From an uncultured Ruminococcus sp. (GTDB lineage: Bacteria; Bacillota; Clostridia; Oscillospirales; Ruminococcaceae): a DNA stretch of 64,000 nt. A program made the translations under genes and the position numbers. The DNA lies in assembly GCA_902800795.1 (NCBI GenBank), contig CADCFQ010000001.1, positions 90,111-154,110 of the forward strand, written 5' to 3'. Positions 41,831 to 50,576 of this stretch are shown piece by piece; positions within the stretch are counted from its first letter, which is position 1, and each line of letters opens with the position of its first letter. The notes beneath the pieces were generated by a model, which was given only the letters and a program-made list of their open reading frames with translations, had not been told where the DNA came from and ran no database searches.

Positions 41831-42955
41831 TTGATCTATTTTGACAACGCCGCAACGACAGCCGTCTGTGAGGAGGCTGTGGCTGCTGTAAATAAGGGGC
41901 TTCAGAACTTCGGAAATCCTTCGTCGCTCCACAGGCTGGGGCTGGATGCAGAGCTGATAGTTTCCGGAGCAAGGGAGACTATCGCTGATGCGCTGGGGGC
42001 AGACCCCTCGGAGGTCTATTTCACATCCGGCGCCACGGAGAGCAGCAACACCGCTGTCTTCGGAGCCTACAAGGCTCATTCAAAGCGCAAGAACAAGGTC
42101 ATCATCTCGTCTGTCGAGCACCCTGCCACTGCCAATGCAGCGCTGGCGCTTGAAGAGGCAGGCTGTGAGGTGGTTCGCATAGCGCCGAGGGAGGACGGCC
42201 GGTTCTATGCCGGGGACTTCATTGATGCGGCGGACGAAAACACGTTTCTTGTGAGCGTTATGATGGTGAACAATGAGACCGGATATGTCCTGCCGGTCAG
42301 CGAGATATTTTCCGGTATAAAGAAAAAGGACCGCACAATCCTTACCCACTGTGACTGTGTCCAGGGATTTATGAAGCTGCCCGTAAAGGTCAAAAAGCTG
42401 GGCGCCGATATGATATCCCTGAGCGGCCATAAGATACACGCTCCCAAGGGTGTCGGTGCGCTCTACCTTAAAAAGGGCGTTCACCTGCCGTCACTGGTCT
42501 ACGGCGGCGGTCAGGAATCGGGATTCCGTTCGGGAACGGAATCGGTGCCGCTGATAGCCGGCTTCGGCGCTGCGGTGGAAAAGCTTTCTCCTACGGTGAA
42601 CGAAAGGTATAAAAAAGTCAGCGCTCTGCGTGACTGCCTTGTTTCAAAGTGCAGGGAGAAGGGCTATACGGTGAACTCAACAGAGGATGCTTCTCCTTAT
42701 GTTGTGAGCATAGCGATAAAGGGGCTTCGCTCCGAGGTGCTGCTTCACTATCTTGAGAAAAAACAGATCTATGTTTCCAGCGGCTCTGCCTGCTCTAAAG
42801 GCAAGAAAAGCTCGGTGCTCGCCCAGTTCGGATGTGCTGCGGTGAGCGACTTTACGCTAAGGATAAGCTTCTGTTCGGACAACACAGCCGAGGAGATAGA
42901 CACGCTGATAAACGAGATCGCAAATGCGGAAAATGAACTTGCAAAAGTAAGATAA
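41831..42955 (+). CDS. Cysteine desulfurase (NifS/NifZ-like)
   Basis: This PLP enzyme takes sulfur from cysteine as a persulfide and passes it on. The PLP lysine lies in SLSGHKIHAPKGVGALYLKK near residue 200. The catalytic cysteine is in SSGSACSKGKKSS near residue 315. FDNAATTAVCEEA begins the protein. The TTG at 41831 has GAAAGG ten bases upstream, while an in-frame GTG at 41813 is only about 11 bases from the expected transcript start. The next gene is thiI, 16 bases on, so the likely job is sulfur supply for 4-thiouridine in tRNA, as with the Bacillus NifZ-ThiI pair. Confidence 0.92.
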   Translation: MIYFDNAATTAVCEEAVAAVNKGLQNFGNPSSLHRLGLDAELIVSGARETIADALGADPSEVYFTSGATESSNTAVFGAYKAHSKRKNKVIISSVEHPATANAALALEEAGCEVVRIAPREDGRFYAGDFIDAADENTFLVSVMMVNNETGYVLPVSEIFSGIKKKDRTILTHCDCVQGFMKLPVKVKKLGADMISLSGHKIHAPKGVGALYLKKGVHLPSLVYGGGQESGFRSGTESVPLIAGFGAAVEKLSPTVNERYKKVSALRDCLVSKCREKGYTVNSTEDASPYVVSIAIKGLRSEVLLHYLEKKQIYVSSGSACSKGKKSSVLAQFGCAAVSDFTLRISFCSDNTAEEIDTLINEIANAENELAKVR

Positions 42956-42971
42956 TAGCTGGAGGATAATG

Positions 42972-44147
42972 ATGAAAGAGATAATTCTTTGCAAATACGG
43001 AGAGATAGCTCTGAAGGGACTGAACAAGTCCAGCTTCGAGAGCATGATGGTCAAAAGCATAAAATACAGGCTCAAAAGCCTGGGGGATTTTGAGATCTAC
43101 CGTTCTCAGTCCACGCTCTATGTTGAGCCGCTGGACGAGGATATCGACGTTGACGAGGTGTCTGACAGGCTCTCTAAGGTGTTCGGCATAGTCAAGCTCT
43201 GCCGCTGCTGTGTGCTTGAAAAGGAGATGAGCGTCATCCTTGAAAAGGGCTGTGATTATCTTGCCGAGCAGCTGGACAGCGCACGCACCTTCAAGGTGGA
43301 AGCAAAGCGTTCGGACAAGCGCTTTGAGCTTAAATCCCCGCAGATCTGCGCCGAGATGGGAGGGGCAGTCCTTGACAGGTTCCCTCACCTCAAGGTGGAT
43401 GTCCATGACCCGGATGTGACTGTGGTCGTTGAGATAAGAGAGCAGAATGCCTATGTTCACGCAGGCCAGACAGACGGCGCCGGCGGACTTCCGGTGGGCT
43501 CCAGCGGAAAGGCTATGCTGCTTCTTTCCGGCGGTATAGATTCACCTGTGGCAGGCTATATGATCGCCAGAAGGGGAGCGAGGGTATCGGCTATCCACTT
43601 CGAGGCTCCGCCCTATACTTCCGACAGAGCAAGGATGAAGGTGGAAAAGCTTGCAAAGATAATCTCCGCTTACTGCGGCGAGATAGATTTCTACTGTGTG
43701 CCTTTCACAAAGATACAGGAGCTCCTGCGAGATAACTGCCCCGAGGAGTTTTTCACGATAATCATGCGCCGTCTTATGATGGAGATCGCCCAGCGCATCT
43801 GCGAGCGTGAGGGCATCCAGGCGCTGATAACCGGAGAGAGCCTCGGTCAGGTGGCCAGCCAGACAATGTACGCTATGGTCTGCACCGATGCTGTGTGCCG
43901 TATGCCGGTGTTCAGACCCTGTGTGGGACTTGACAAGTCGGAGATAGTCGAGATCGCAAGAAAGATCGATACCTTTGACACATCTATCCTCCCCTACGAG
44001 GACTGCTGTACAGTCTTCACACCCAAGCACCCCAGGACCAAACCCAAGCTTGCCGAGGTTGAAAAAGCACAGCAGAGCTTTGACTTCGAGCCTTATATCA
44101 GGCAGGCTGTGGAAGAGACTAGCGTACAGTATATAAAGACATACTGA
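42972..44147 (+). CDS. thiI: tRNA 4-thiouridine synthase ThiI
   Basis: The 391-residue enzyme adenylates U8 of tRNA and inserts sulfur. It starts with a ferredoxin-like and THUMP region (residues 1-170) and continues with a PP-loop ATPase marked by LLSGGIDSPVAGYMIARRG near residue 180. GESLGQVASQT near residue 292 is also typical. The rhodanese domain of E. coli ThiI is missing, as in most Firmicutes, so the adjacent desulfurase probably donates sulfur directly. GGAGG lies 6 bases before the ATG at 42972; an ATG at 42969 is too close. Confidence 0.95.
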   Translation: MKEIILCKYGEIALKGLNKSSFESMMVKSIKYRLKSLGDFEIYRSQSTLYVEPLDEDIDVDEVSDRLSKVFGIVKLCRCCVLEKEMSVILEKGCDYLAEQLDSARTFKVEAKRSDKRFELKSPQICAEMGGAVLDRFPHLKVDVHDPDVTVVVEIREQNAYVHAGQTDGAGGLPVGSSGKAMLLLSGGIDSPVAGYMIARRGARVSAIHFEAPPYTSDRARMKVEKLAKIISAYCGEIDFYCVPFTKIQELLRDNCPEEFFTIIMRRLMMEIAQRICEREGIQALITGESLGQVASQTMYAMVCTDAVCRMPVFRPCVGLDKSEIVEIARKIDTFDTSILPYEDCCTVFTPKHPRTKPKLAEVEKAQQSFDFEPYIRQAVEETSVQYIKTY

Positions 44148-44192
44148 TCGCAAAACTATACAAAAATATGTACAATTAAAAATGATCTGTAA

Positions 44193-44258
44193 GTGTCCGG
44201 AATATCGTACATAAGGCGTTTGAGGGACGTCCGCACAGACGGACGCAGATGTCCGGAT
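44193..44258 (+). promoter_or_regulatory. Structured leader or intergenic element before the cinA-like gene
   Basis: TGTCCGGA occurs at 44194-44201 and 44250-44257, and TCCGGA can pair with itself. Between them CGTCCG-CACAGA-CGGACG (44228-44245) forms a hairpin. No promoter or terminator is certain, so it may be a regulatory RNA or only a fold. Confidence 0.4.
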
Positions 44259-44359
44259 GATAAATCTTCATTGATTTGCGGAAATCGTCGAATTAACAAA
44301 ATGTACAAAACGAGCGTTCGGTTTATGGTAAAAACGCTAAAAAAGGAGGCTTGGCTGAT

Positions 44360-44896
44360 ATGCTATTTGCAGAGAGTGACAAAGTGATATTGCAAAGTAT
44401 TGACACTGCCGCACAGAATGTAGTAAAATATATGAAGGACAATGGGCTTGTGCTGTGTACGGCCGAGAGCTGTACAGGCGGGATGATAATGGAAAAGGTC
44501 ACAAGCGTGGCCGGCGCTTCCAAAATGTTCTGCGGCGGGCTCTGCTCCTACAGTGAAGAGATCAAGATGAAGCTTCTGGGCGTTAAAAGCGAAACGCTTA
44601 AAAAGTTTACGGTATACTCTCCCCAGACCGCTGGTGAAATGAGCGCAGGTGCCCTTGAAATGTTCGGCGCCGATGCAGCGATTGCGGTGACCGGAGTCGC
44701 AGGACCCGGAGACGATATGGGGGTAAGGGCAGGAACGGTCTATGTTTCGGTCCGTGACCGTGAGAAAGAGATATCAAAGACCCTCAGGCTTTATGATGAA
44801 TATGAAGGATTGGACAGAAACAGGATACGCCTGCTGACGACTCTCAGGGCACTTGAAACGGTGAGGGAGCTGTCAGGAACTCAGAAAGAGAGGTAA
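44360..44896 (+). CDS. CinA C-terminal domain protein (nicotinamide-nucleotide amidase)
   Basis: The 178-residue protein is the CinA C-terminal (PncC) domain alone. Motifs are CTAESCTGGMIMEKVT near residue 34, GGLCSYSEEIKMKLLGV, and AVTGVAGPG near residue 115. PncC enzymes deamidate nicotinamide mononucleotide to nicotinate mononucleotide in NAD recycling. The longer CinA proteins also have an N-terminal molybdopterin-like domain, which is absent. The ATG at 44360 lies 10 bases after GGAGG; a TTG at 44351 would be too close. Sortase B begins 5 bases after its stop. Confidence 0.88.
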   Translation: MLFAESDKVILQSIDTAAQNVVKYMKDNGLVLCTAESCTGGMIMEKVTSVAGASKMFCGGLCSYSEEIKMKLLGVKSETLKKFTVYSPQTAGEMSAGALEMFGADAAIAVTGVAGPGDDMGVRAGTVYVSVRDREKEISKTLRLYDEYEGLDRNRIRLLTTLRALETVRELSGTQKER

Positions 44897-44901
44897 ATGT
44901 T

Positions 44902-45972
44902 ATGTCTATGGCAAACGAAGCAGTTGATCTGTCCGAGAAGGACGAGACAAATTTCTTTATAAGAGTTTTAAAATATTTCATCCCGTGGAAGGGCGACGCC
45001 GTAGGCGAGGTCATAAGAAAGATCGTTTTTATGGGCTCGATAGCTGTGTTCTGCTTCTCGCTGGGCAAGCTTTCGGATTTCTTGAAGGCTGACGAAAAGG
45101 ATCAGACCTATATGCAGGAGATCGTAAGCTATGAGCCTACCTTTGATGATAATATCGACAGGACCAAGAAGGGCGGCGTTGACGATGTCGATGCTGACAA
45201 CCCCGAGGCTTCCGTCAAGAAGAGAGAGATACAGGACTGGGCGAAGAAGCTGCTTGAAAGAAACAGCGACGTTGTGGGCTGGATCAAGATACCGGGCTTC
45301 TGCAACAGCGACGGAGACGAGTATATAAACTTCCCTGTGCTTCAGGGCGAGGATAATGAGTATTACCTCTACAAGAACCTGGACAAGCAGTATTACGAGT
45401 CGGGAAGCATATATGCCGATGCATGGGCTACCATAAATGCAGAGGGACAGTCTGATAATATCACTATCTACGGCCACCACATGAGATACCTCGGGACCTC
45501 GTTCACTCACCTGACCGAGTATAAGAAGGGTCTCGACTTCATGAAGAAGTATCCCGTTATCGAGTTCAACACGATCTACGAGTCGGGGGTCAAATATGTT
45601 ATAGTCGGCGTTTTCTGCGCCAATATATATGAGAGCCAGGACGAGGGCAATGTGTTCGAGTACTGGACAACAAGATACTTCGATGATTCCGATTACAAGT
45701 TTGATGACTGGATCGCAGAAGTAAGAAAGCGTTCGTGGTATTCAAATGATATAGAGTGTACAGCAGATGATAAGTATATCTCGCTGTCCACCTGTACAAA
45801 CGAGACATCTGACCTGCGTTGGGTGATCGTTGCAAAGAAGATGACCGCCGAGGATAACCTCGACCTGATCGTTGATTCCTATAAGGACAAGGCCAATAAG
45901 GATATCTACTTCCCCAAGTGCTGGAGAGACCTTTACGGCAACAACAAGAAGTATTTCGGCTGGGATTACTGA
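44902..45972 (+). CDS. srtB: Class B sortase
   Basis: The 356-residue protein has one membrane helix at about residues 36-55 and an external sortase domain from about residue 110. The catalytic set is visible: histidine in IYGHHMRYLGTSF near residue 195, cysteine in YISLSTCTNE near residue 298, and arginine in DLRWVIVAKK. VVGWIKIPGF marks the start of the fold. The many insertions between these residues fit class B. No protein with an obvious sorting signal is encoded nearby, so substrates must lie elsewhere or have an unusual motif. It overlaps no gene and is followed by a small hairpin. Confidence 0.9.
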   Translation: MSMANEAVDLSEKDETNFFIRVLKYFIPWKGDAVGEVIRKIVFMGSIAVFCFSLGKLSDFLKADEKDQTYMQEIVSYEPTFDDNIDRTKKGGVDDVDADNPEASVKKREIQDWAKKLLERNSDVVGWIKIPGFCNSDGDEYINFPVLQGEDNEYYLYKNLDKQYYESGSIYADAWATINAEGQSDNITIYGHHMRYLGTSFTHLTEYKKGLDFMKKYPVIEFNTIYESGVKYVIVGVFCANIYESQDEGNVFEYWTTRYFDDSDYKFDDWIAEVRKRSWYSNDIECTADDKYISLSTCTNETSDLRWVIVAKKMTAEDNLDLIVDSYKDKANKDIYFPKCWRDLYGNNKKYFGWDY

Positions 45973-45979
45973 TTGTTAA

Positions 45980-45997
45980 AAACGCCGACCGGCGTTT
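45980..45997 (+). terminator. Small hairpin after sortase B
   Basis: AAACGCC-GACC-GGCGTTT forms a 7-bp stem with a four-base loop just after the stop codon. There is no longer T-run, so it is probably a weak terminator. Confidence 0.5.
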
Positions 45998-46009
45998 AAA
46001 TAGAGATCT

Positions 46010-46055
46010 CTGCGGTTCTCACGCCGCAGGAGGAGACAGTTCCGTCGGAGCTGTC
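46010..46055 (+). promoter_or_regulatory. Two hairpins before the SleB-like gene
   Basis: CTGCGG/CCGCAG (46010-46029) is followed by GACAGTTCC-GTC-GGAGCTGTC (46035-46055), a 9-bp stem with one G-T pair. They lie directly before the ribosome-binding region and could control translation. Confidence 0.45.
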
Positions 46056-46077
46056 AGAAAGGGAATAGTGATAATAA

Positions 46078-47064
46078 ATGAAGCAGAAAAAATCTGTCGG
46101 CAGCAAAAAGCTGTCAGCCAGGAAAGCGGCAACGATTCTGCTTGGCTGCGTAATGGCAGCTGCGGCTTTTAGTTCTGTTTGTGTATTCTCATTTATGGGA
46201 AAGAACGAGCCGGTGCAGAAGGATACAAAAGCTGCGCTCATCAGCACTGATACCGATTCTGATGCAGTGACGGAGAGAGATGGAACATTCGATACCGTAG
46301 AATGGAGAAAAGCGGGCATCGATGAGTTTGAACTGACCGAGGTAAAGAAAGAAACCGAGGCAGAGACGACAACAGAGAAAGAGAAAAAGACAAAACTGAA
46401 AAACGTAAAGCTCGTGTCTGACGAGACAGTTATCCTCAGAGAGGACAAGTCTGATGACAGCGCAGCTGTTGCCACCATAGGCAGCGGTGAGGCTGTGGAC
46501 GCTCTGGTGGGCTATAATGACGGCTGGTACAAGGTGTCTTATGCCGGGACCAAGGGATATGTCAGGGCAGAGTATTTCACATCCTTTGACCGCACAGTGA
46601 AAACGAAAGAGACTAAGGATGAGGAAAAGCCCAAGGCAGAGGAAGAAAAGAAGACTGAAGAAGAGCCTCAGCAGACAGAGTATGTGGTAAGCTTTACTCC
46701 CCAGGAGTTTGAGATGTTTGCATCAGTCCTCGAGCACGAGGTGGGCAACTGTTCCGAGCAGAGCAAGGTAGCCGTGGCAAACGTTATACTCAACCGTGTA
46801 AGGAGCGATTACTTCCCGAATTCGATCTACGATGTTCTTACGGAGTCAGATCAGTTCACGGCAGTGTTCTCTTACTATGATGGTTCGGTAGTACCCACAG
46901 AAAACACCCGTGAGTGCGCTCTCAGAGCCCTCAGAGGTGAGGACAATACCAACGGTGCAGTATACTACTATGCGCCTCAGTATTGCTGTGATCCGAACAC
47001 AGTTTCCTGGTTCGAGTCGATGACACTTTGCTATGAAGTTGACGGCCAGAGATTCTTTAAGTAA
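46078..47064 (+). CDS. SleB-like cell-wall hydrolase with SH3 domain
   Basis: The 328-residue protein has an N-terminal signal or anchor at about residues 16-40, an acidic linker, an SH3-type domain at about residues 100-160 (ILREDKSDDSAAVATIG and YNDGWYKVSYAGTKGYV), and a C-terminal Hydrolase_2 domain from about residue 210. That domain shows FASVLEHEVGNCSEQSKVAVAN, whose first glutamate is the likely catalytic acid, and VILNRVRSDYFP. SleB-type enzymes are lytic transglycosylases of spore cortex or cell wall. It is a candidate partner for YpeB, although other members act in vegetative cells. Confidence 0.85.
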   Translation: MKQKKSVGSKKLSARKAATILLGCVMAAAAFSSVCVFSFMGKNEPVQKDTKAALISTDTDSDAVTERDGTFDTVEWRKAGIDEFELTEVKKETEAETTTEKEKKTKLKNVKLVSDETVILREDKSDDSAAVATIGSGEAVDALVGYNDGWYKVSYAGTKGYVRAEYFTSFDRTVKTKETKDEEKPKAEEEKKTEEEPQQTEYVVSFTPQEFEMFASVLEHEVGNCSEQSKVAVANVILNRVRSDYFPNSIYDVLTESDQFTAVFSYYDGSVVPTENTRECALRALRGEDNTNGAVYYYAPQYCCDPNTVSWFESMTLCYEVDGQRFFK

Positions 47065-47107
47065 TGCACAAAAACGGTGCATGAGTTTTGTATAGTTTTT
47101 ACGAAAA

Positions 47108-47143
47108 GTCAGGAGCGGATATTTCTGCTCTTGACCTTTTTTT
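47108..47143 (+). terminator. Terminator of the SleB-like gene
   Basis: GTCAGGAGC (47108-47116) pairs with GCTCTTGAC (47127-47135), followed by seven T. Confidence 0.85.
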
Positions 47144-47228
47144 GTGTATTTGTTAAAATAATATTGGTGTATTTTTGACGGCACCTTATGGCCATTGTGC
47201 GGTGCTGTCCTTAGTGAGGAAGTTGAGT

Positions 47229-48632
47229 ATGAGCGTATCTAAAAAGGCGAAAATAACAATGGTCTCTGTGCTTTTGTGTATAGGCACAGTGGGCGCCTGC
47301 GCAGGTATAGTGCTCAGCCGTGGTGTCATTGAAAAGGGCGACACAGCTGCGGCTGCTGTCAGTGTCTCGGAGCCGGCCGCTGAAAGCGTGGCTGACGAAA
47401 GCAGCACAGAGAGCGCTGAGAACGCTGATGCACCGAAAGAAGAAAAGATAGAAAAGCAGAGCTTCAAGCTTACGTCTTTTAAAAAGGCGACGGTAGACAG
47501 CTATGATATGAGCATACATAAGGCGGCCGCATCGGCAGAGAAAAAGGTGCAGGACCCCAATGACTTCACGGTGGAGTTTCCGGAGGACACTGAGGAGTAT
47601 TATGACGTTCACAATGAGCCTCTGAACTTTACGGAGACAAGGAGCATAGCAGGGGAGTATTACACTGTTAATGATATTATATCGGGCTCCGTTGTTACGA
47701 TGAACGCCCACGATATGATATGCTCTATGGTATACAGCGAGATAAGCGACGCCTGGGGAGATGAAGCTATAAAGGCTCAGGCAGTAGCGGCTTATTCGTT
47801 CCTGCGCTTTTGCGCTACCCACGGCATAAGACCTGATGTGGGTCTGAAGACCAATTACACCTCGAAAATAGAGAACTGTATAAGCTCCGTTGAGGGTCAG
47901 GTAGTGGTCTATCAGGGCGAGATAATCAATGCCGTTTACTCGGCTTCCACCGCCGGCTGGTCTACTGCCAGCAAGAATATCTGGGGCGGTGACTATCACT
48001 ATCTCCAGAGGGTCAAGAGCGTTTATGACTCGAAGGATCCCAACTGGGGACTTGAAAAGACCTATACAAAGGATCAGGTCAAGGCTATCCTTGAAAAGCG
48101 TGTGGGCTTTACTCTCAGCGACAACGTTATGGAGTGGTTCACGATAGCCAGAGCCTTCAGCGGAAAGTATATATCAACGATCACGATCACGGGAAATGCC
48201 GGCCAGACCGCAAATATCCCCGGCGAGGCTATGTGTGATCTGTTTGACCTTAAATCCATAGCTATGGATATCATATTCAAGGACGGCAGCTTTACCTTCA
48301 AGACCTATGGCTGGGGTCACGGCACGGGAATGAGCCAGTGGGGAGCCTGCCTTTATGCAGATGCCGGCTGGACCTATGACCAGATACTTACACATTATTA
48401 TATAGACACGACTCTTGCTTTGTCGTCGTTCTATTCCCAGCCTGCTCCACAGCAGACGGATGACAATAACGATACAAACACACAGTCCCCCCAGGATGAC
48501 ACATCCGGGGCAGCCGCTGACGGCACAGCACAGCAGGGCCAGACCGATGGTCAGGTCAATGCCGCAGACGGTCAGGACACTGCCGCAGACAACGGCGGAG
48601 CACAAACAGAAGCATCGCAGCTGCTTAGCTAA
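47229..48632 (+). CDS. SpoIID/LytB-domain protein
   Basis: The 467-residue protein has a signal or anchor helix at residues 8-30 and an Ala/Ser/Glu linker. The SpoIID domain covers about residues 155-400 with MVYSEISDAWGDEAIKAQAV, YSASTAGWSTASKNIWGG and the ending YGWGHGTGMSQWGA. SpoIID enzymes cleave peptidoglycan glycan strands during engulfment, and LytB-type relatives help autolysins. The final 70 residues are Gln/Asp/Thr-rich and unstructured, which is unusual for SpoIID itself. The ATG follows GAGGAAG. As it lies near ypeB and a SleB-like gene, it may act in spore formation, but a vegetative role is also possible. Confidence 0.85.
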   Translation: MSVSKKAKITMVSVLLCIGTVGACAGIVLSRGVIEKGDTAAAAVSVSEPAAESVADESSTESAENADAPKEEKIEKQSFKLTSFKKATVDSYDMSIHKAAASAEKKVQDPNDFTVEFPEDTEEYYDVHNEPLNFTETRSIAGEYYTVNDIISGSVVTMNAHDMICSMVYSEISDAWGDEAIKAQAVAAYSFLRFCATHGIRPDVGLKTNYTSKIENCISSVEGQVVVYQGEIINAVYSASTAGWSTASKNIWGGDYHYLQRVKSVYDSKDPNWGLEKTYTKDQVKAILEKRVGFTLSDNVMEWFTIARAFSGKYISTITITGNAGQTANIPGEAMCDLFDLKSIAMDIIFKDGSFTFKTYGWGHGTGMSQWGACLYADAGWTYDQILTHYYIDTTLALSSFYSQPAPQQTDDNNDTNTQSPQDDTSGAAADGTAQQGQTDGQVNAADGQDTAADNGGAQTEASQLLS

Positions 48633-48666
48633 TGCTGCTATCTTATAACGAAAGGGAGTATTCCTA

Positions 48667-49449
48667 ATGGCAATGTTCGGTAAAAATCCACAGGAGACAG
48701 CTATCCAGAATCAGATCAATCAGGAGCTTGCTTCTATCAACTCGCAGTATGTCGAGATCGGAAGATATGTAAAGCTCCATCTCAGCGACCAGATCACTGA
48801 TCCCCAGGTCAGATCACTTCTTGACAAGGTGGACGATTCGCTCAATAAGCTGAAAAACCTTAATACACAGCTTCTTAATGTCAGGGGTCTCAAGGTATGC
48901 CCCGGCTGCAATCATCAGATACCCATAACCACGGCTTTCTGTCCCGACTGCGGAACACGTCAGCCCGAGGCAGCACAGGCTGCTCCTGTTCAGCCGGCAG
49001 CACAGCCTGTACCTCAGCCTGTAGCACAGCCTGTATCGCAGCCTGTGCCCCAGCCTGCTTTTGCACCTCAGAACCAGATGCCGAACGACCAGATGGCACA
49101 GTTCCAGAGACCGGAGATGCCCGATGCGTGTCCTCCTGTTCCTGCGCCCGCCCCTGTTCCTGCGCCTGCAGCCGAGCCCGAGCCTGCGCCTGTTGCCGAG
49201 CCTGAGCCCGCACCTGTTGCTGAGCCCGAGCCCGCACCTGTTGCTGAGCCCGAGCCTGCACCCGCAGCCGAGCCCGAGCCCGCACCTGTTGCTGAGCCCG
49301 CACCTGCACCCGCAGCCGAGCCTGAGCCTGCACCTGTTGCTGAGCCCACACCTGCACCGGCAGCACCCCAGTTTATTTTCTGCTCCGAGTGCGGAAACAA
49401 GGAGCCTGCACAGATGAAGTTCTGTTCGCAGTGCGGATCCAAGCTTTAA
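48667..49449 (+). CDS. Double zinc-ribbon protein with Pro/Glu/Ala repeats
   Basis: The 260-residue protein has a helical N-terminal region (residues 1-75), then a zinc ribbon CPGC...CPDCG at about residues 78-96. A Gln/Pro/Val-rich stretch and eight units of the form AEPEPAPV follow (about 169-232). A second ribbon CSEC...CSQCG ends the protein. It lacks a signal peptide. The Pro-rich tract should form a stiff extended spacer between the two ribbons. The function is unknown. GAAAGGGAG precedes the ATG, and the gene ends at its own terminator. Confidence 0.8.
   Translation: MAMFGKNPQETAIQNQINQELASINSQYVEIGRYVKLHLSDQITDPQVRSLLDKVDDSLNKLKNLNTQLLNVRGLKVCPGCNHQIPITTAFCPDCGTRQPEAAQAAPVQPAAQPVPQPVAQPVSQPVPQPAFAPQNQMPNDQMAQFQRPEMPDACPPVPAPAPVPAPAAEPEPAPVAEPEPAPVAEPEPAPVAEPEPAPAAEPEPAPVAEPAPAPAAEPEPAPVAEPTPAPAAPQFIFCSECGNKEPAQMKFCSQCGSKL
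49171..49362 (+). repeat. 24-base coding repeat, eight units
   Basis: Eight consecutive 24-base units encode AEPEPAPV or close variants (AEPEPAPA, AEPAPAPA, AEPTPAPA). Synonymous differences between units show that the array is not freshly duplicated. Confidence 0.85.
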
Positions 49450-49462
49450 TTTAAAACATATC

Positions 49463-49489
49463 AACAGGCGGAGCATTCCGCCTGTTTTT
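49463..49489 (+). terminator. Terminator of the zinc-ribbon gene
   Basis: AACAGGCGGA (49463-49472) pairs with TCCGCCTGTT (49477-49486) around GCAT, followed by more T. Maf starts 15 bases later, so some read-through or a hidden promoter must serve it. Confidence 0.85.
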
Positions 49490-49504
49490 GCGAAGGAGAA
49501 CAAA

Positions 49505-50098
49505 ATGTCATTAAAGATAACAGAAAAACTAAGCGGCTATGATGTGATACTGGCGTCAGCATCCCCCAGGAGAAAGGAACTGCTGGAGCTTATATCCCAC
49601 AATTTCCGCATCATCCCTTCTGACTGTGACGAGACCCTTCCCGAGGACATCGCTGCTGAGGATACGGCGGCCTACCTTTCGAGATCGAAGTGTGAGAGCA
49701 TAGCAAAGGTCTATGAAAGCAGCGTTGTTATAGGCTGCGACACTGTGGTGCTCTGCGATGAGGTCATGGGAAAGCCTTCGGACGCTATGGACGCAAAGCG
49801 TATGCTCAAAGCCCTTTCCGGCCGTGACCACAAGGTCATAACAGGGGTCACCCTCTCCTATAAGGGCGAGACTATCACCTTTGACGAGGTGACTAAAGTA
49901 AGGTTCCTGCCGCTGGATGAGAGGGACATCGATCTTTATATCAAAAGCGGAGAGCCCTTTGACAAGGCCGGCGCTTACGGCATACAGGGGCTTGGCTCCA
50001 TGCTGGTGGAGCGCATAGACGGCGATTTCTTCAATGTGGTGGGGCTCCCTGTGTCAAGGCTCGCTGAAGAGCTTGACCGTTTTCTTGAAAGCAGGTGA
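49505..50098 (+). CDS. maf: Maf-family nucleotide pyrophosphatase
   Basis: The 197-residue protein has the family signature ILASASPRRKELLELI at residues 16-31, followed by ESxVIGCDTVV-like VVIGCDTVVLCDEVMGKP near residue 75 and KAGAYGIQGLGSMLVERIDG near residue 155. Maf proteins hydrolyse non-canonical or canonical nucleoside triphosphates such as dTTP and UTP and can arrest septum formation when overproduced. GAAGGAGAAC precedes the ATG. It ends six bases before the next small gene. Confidence 0.93.
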   Translation: MSLKITEKLSGYDVILASASPRRKELLELISHNFRIIPSDCDETLPEDIAAEDTAAYLSRSKCESIAKVYESSVVIGCDTVVLCDEVMGKPSDAMDAKRMLKALSGRDHKVITGVTLSYKGETITFDEVTKVRFLPLDERDIDLYIKSGEPFDKAGAYGIQGLGSMLVERIDGDFFNVVGLPVSRLAEELDRFLESR

Positions 50099-50104
50099 TA
50101 CCGC

Positions 50105-50410
50105 ATGGGGCTGTTTTTCGGGAAAAAGAAAGGCGATATGTCTGCGGTGTCGCAGTATGACAAGAAGAGGGTCTCTTATGTGGTGGAGCGCACAGGCGCC
50201 GAGGAGACCGTCCTCGGGCGGACAGGCGGCATAAGCGTTGACGATGAAAAGCTTGTGGTCATGTGTGACGGCCACGAGGTGGTGAGACTGTCACTGACGG
50301 GGATAGTCTGCGCCGAGCTTATGAGCCACAACGGCGCAGATATAAAGGGTCAGGACCTTTTGACAGGCAAGCGCCGCCATATAGTTGTCCACTATGCCAA
50401 CAAGCGGTGA
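50105..50410 (+). CDS. Small protein of unknown function after maf
   Basis: The 101-residue protein starts MGLFFGKKKGDMSAVSQYDK and continues with short beta-strand-like segments such as EKLVVMCDGHEVVRLSLTG and a basic end. It has no signal peptide, membrane helix or cysteine motif. The ATG lies six bases after maf, whose last codons provide AGCAGGTGA as ribosome site, so it belongs to the same unit. I do not recognise the family. Confidence 0.75.
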   Translation: MGLFFGKKKGDMSAVSQYDKKRVSYVVERTGAEETVLGRTGGISVDDEKLVVMCDGHEVVRLSLTGIVCAELMSHNGADIKGQDLLTGKRRHIVVHYANKR

Positions 50411-50576
50411 GGCAAAAAGCGGAAGCATTTTTTCCATATTTTCTCTAGTTTTTCATCAGATTATCACATTCGGGTAGTATTATATAGACAACATAAAGAA
50501 CCGCACCTTAAAGGAGCGGCATTAAATAAGACTTCATGAGTTTTCTTCATATATTTTCTATACTTCCTTAATGAAT

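Noticed and set aside
49171..49362. CRISPR array
   Set aside because: The 24-base units are contiguous, without spacers, and lie in frame inside a coding gene.
50538..50573. Eleven-residue leader peptide before the attenuator-like hairpin
   Set aside because: A short ATG frame exists, but the nearest GGAG is about 20 bases away and no run of regulatory codons is seen.
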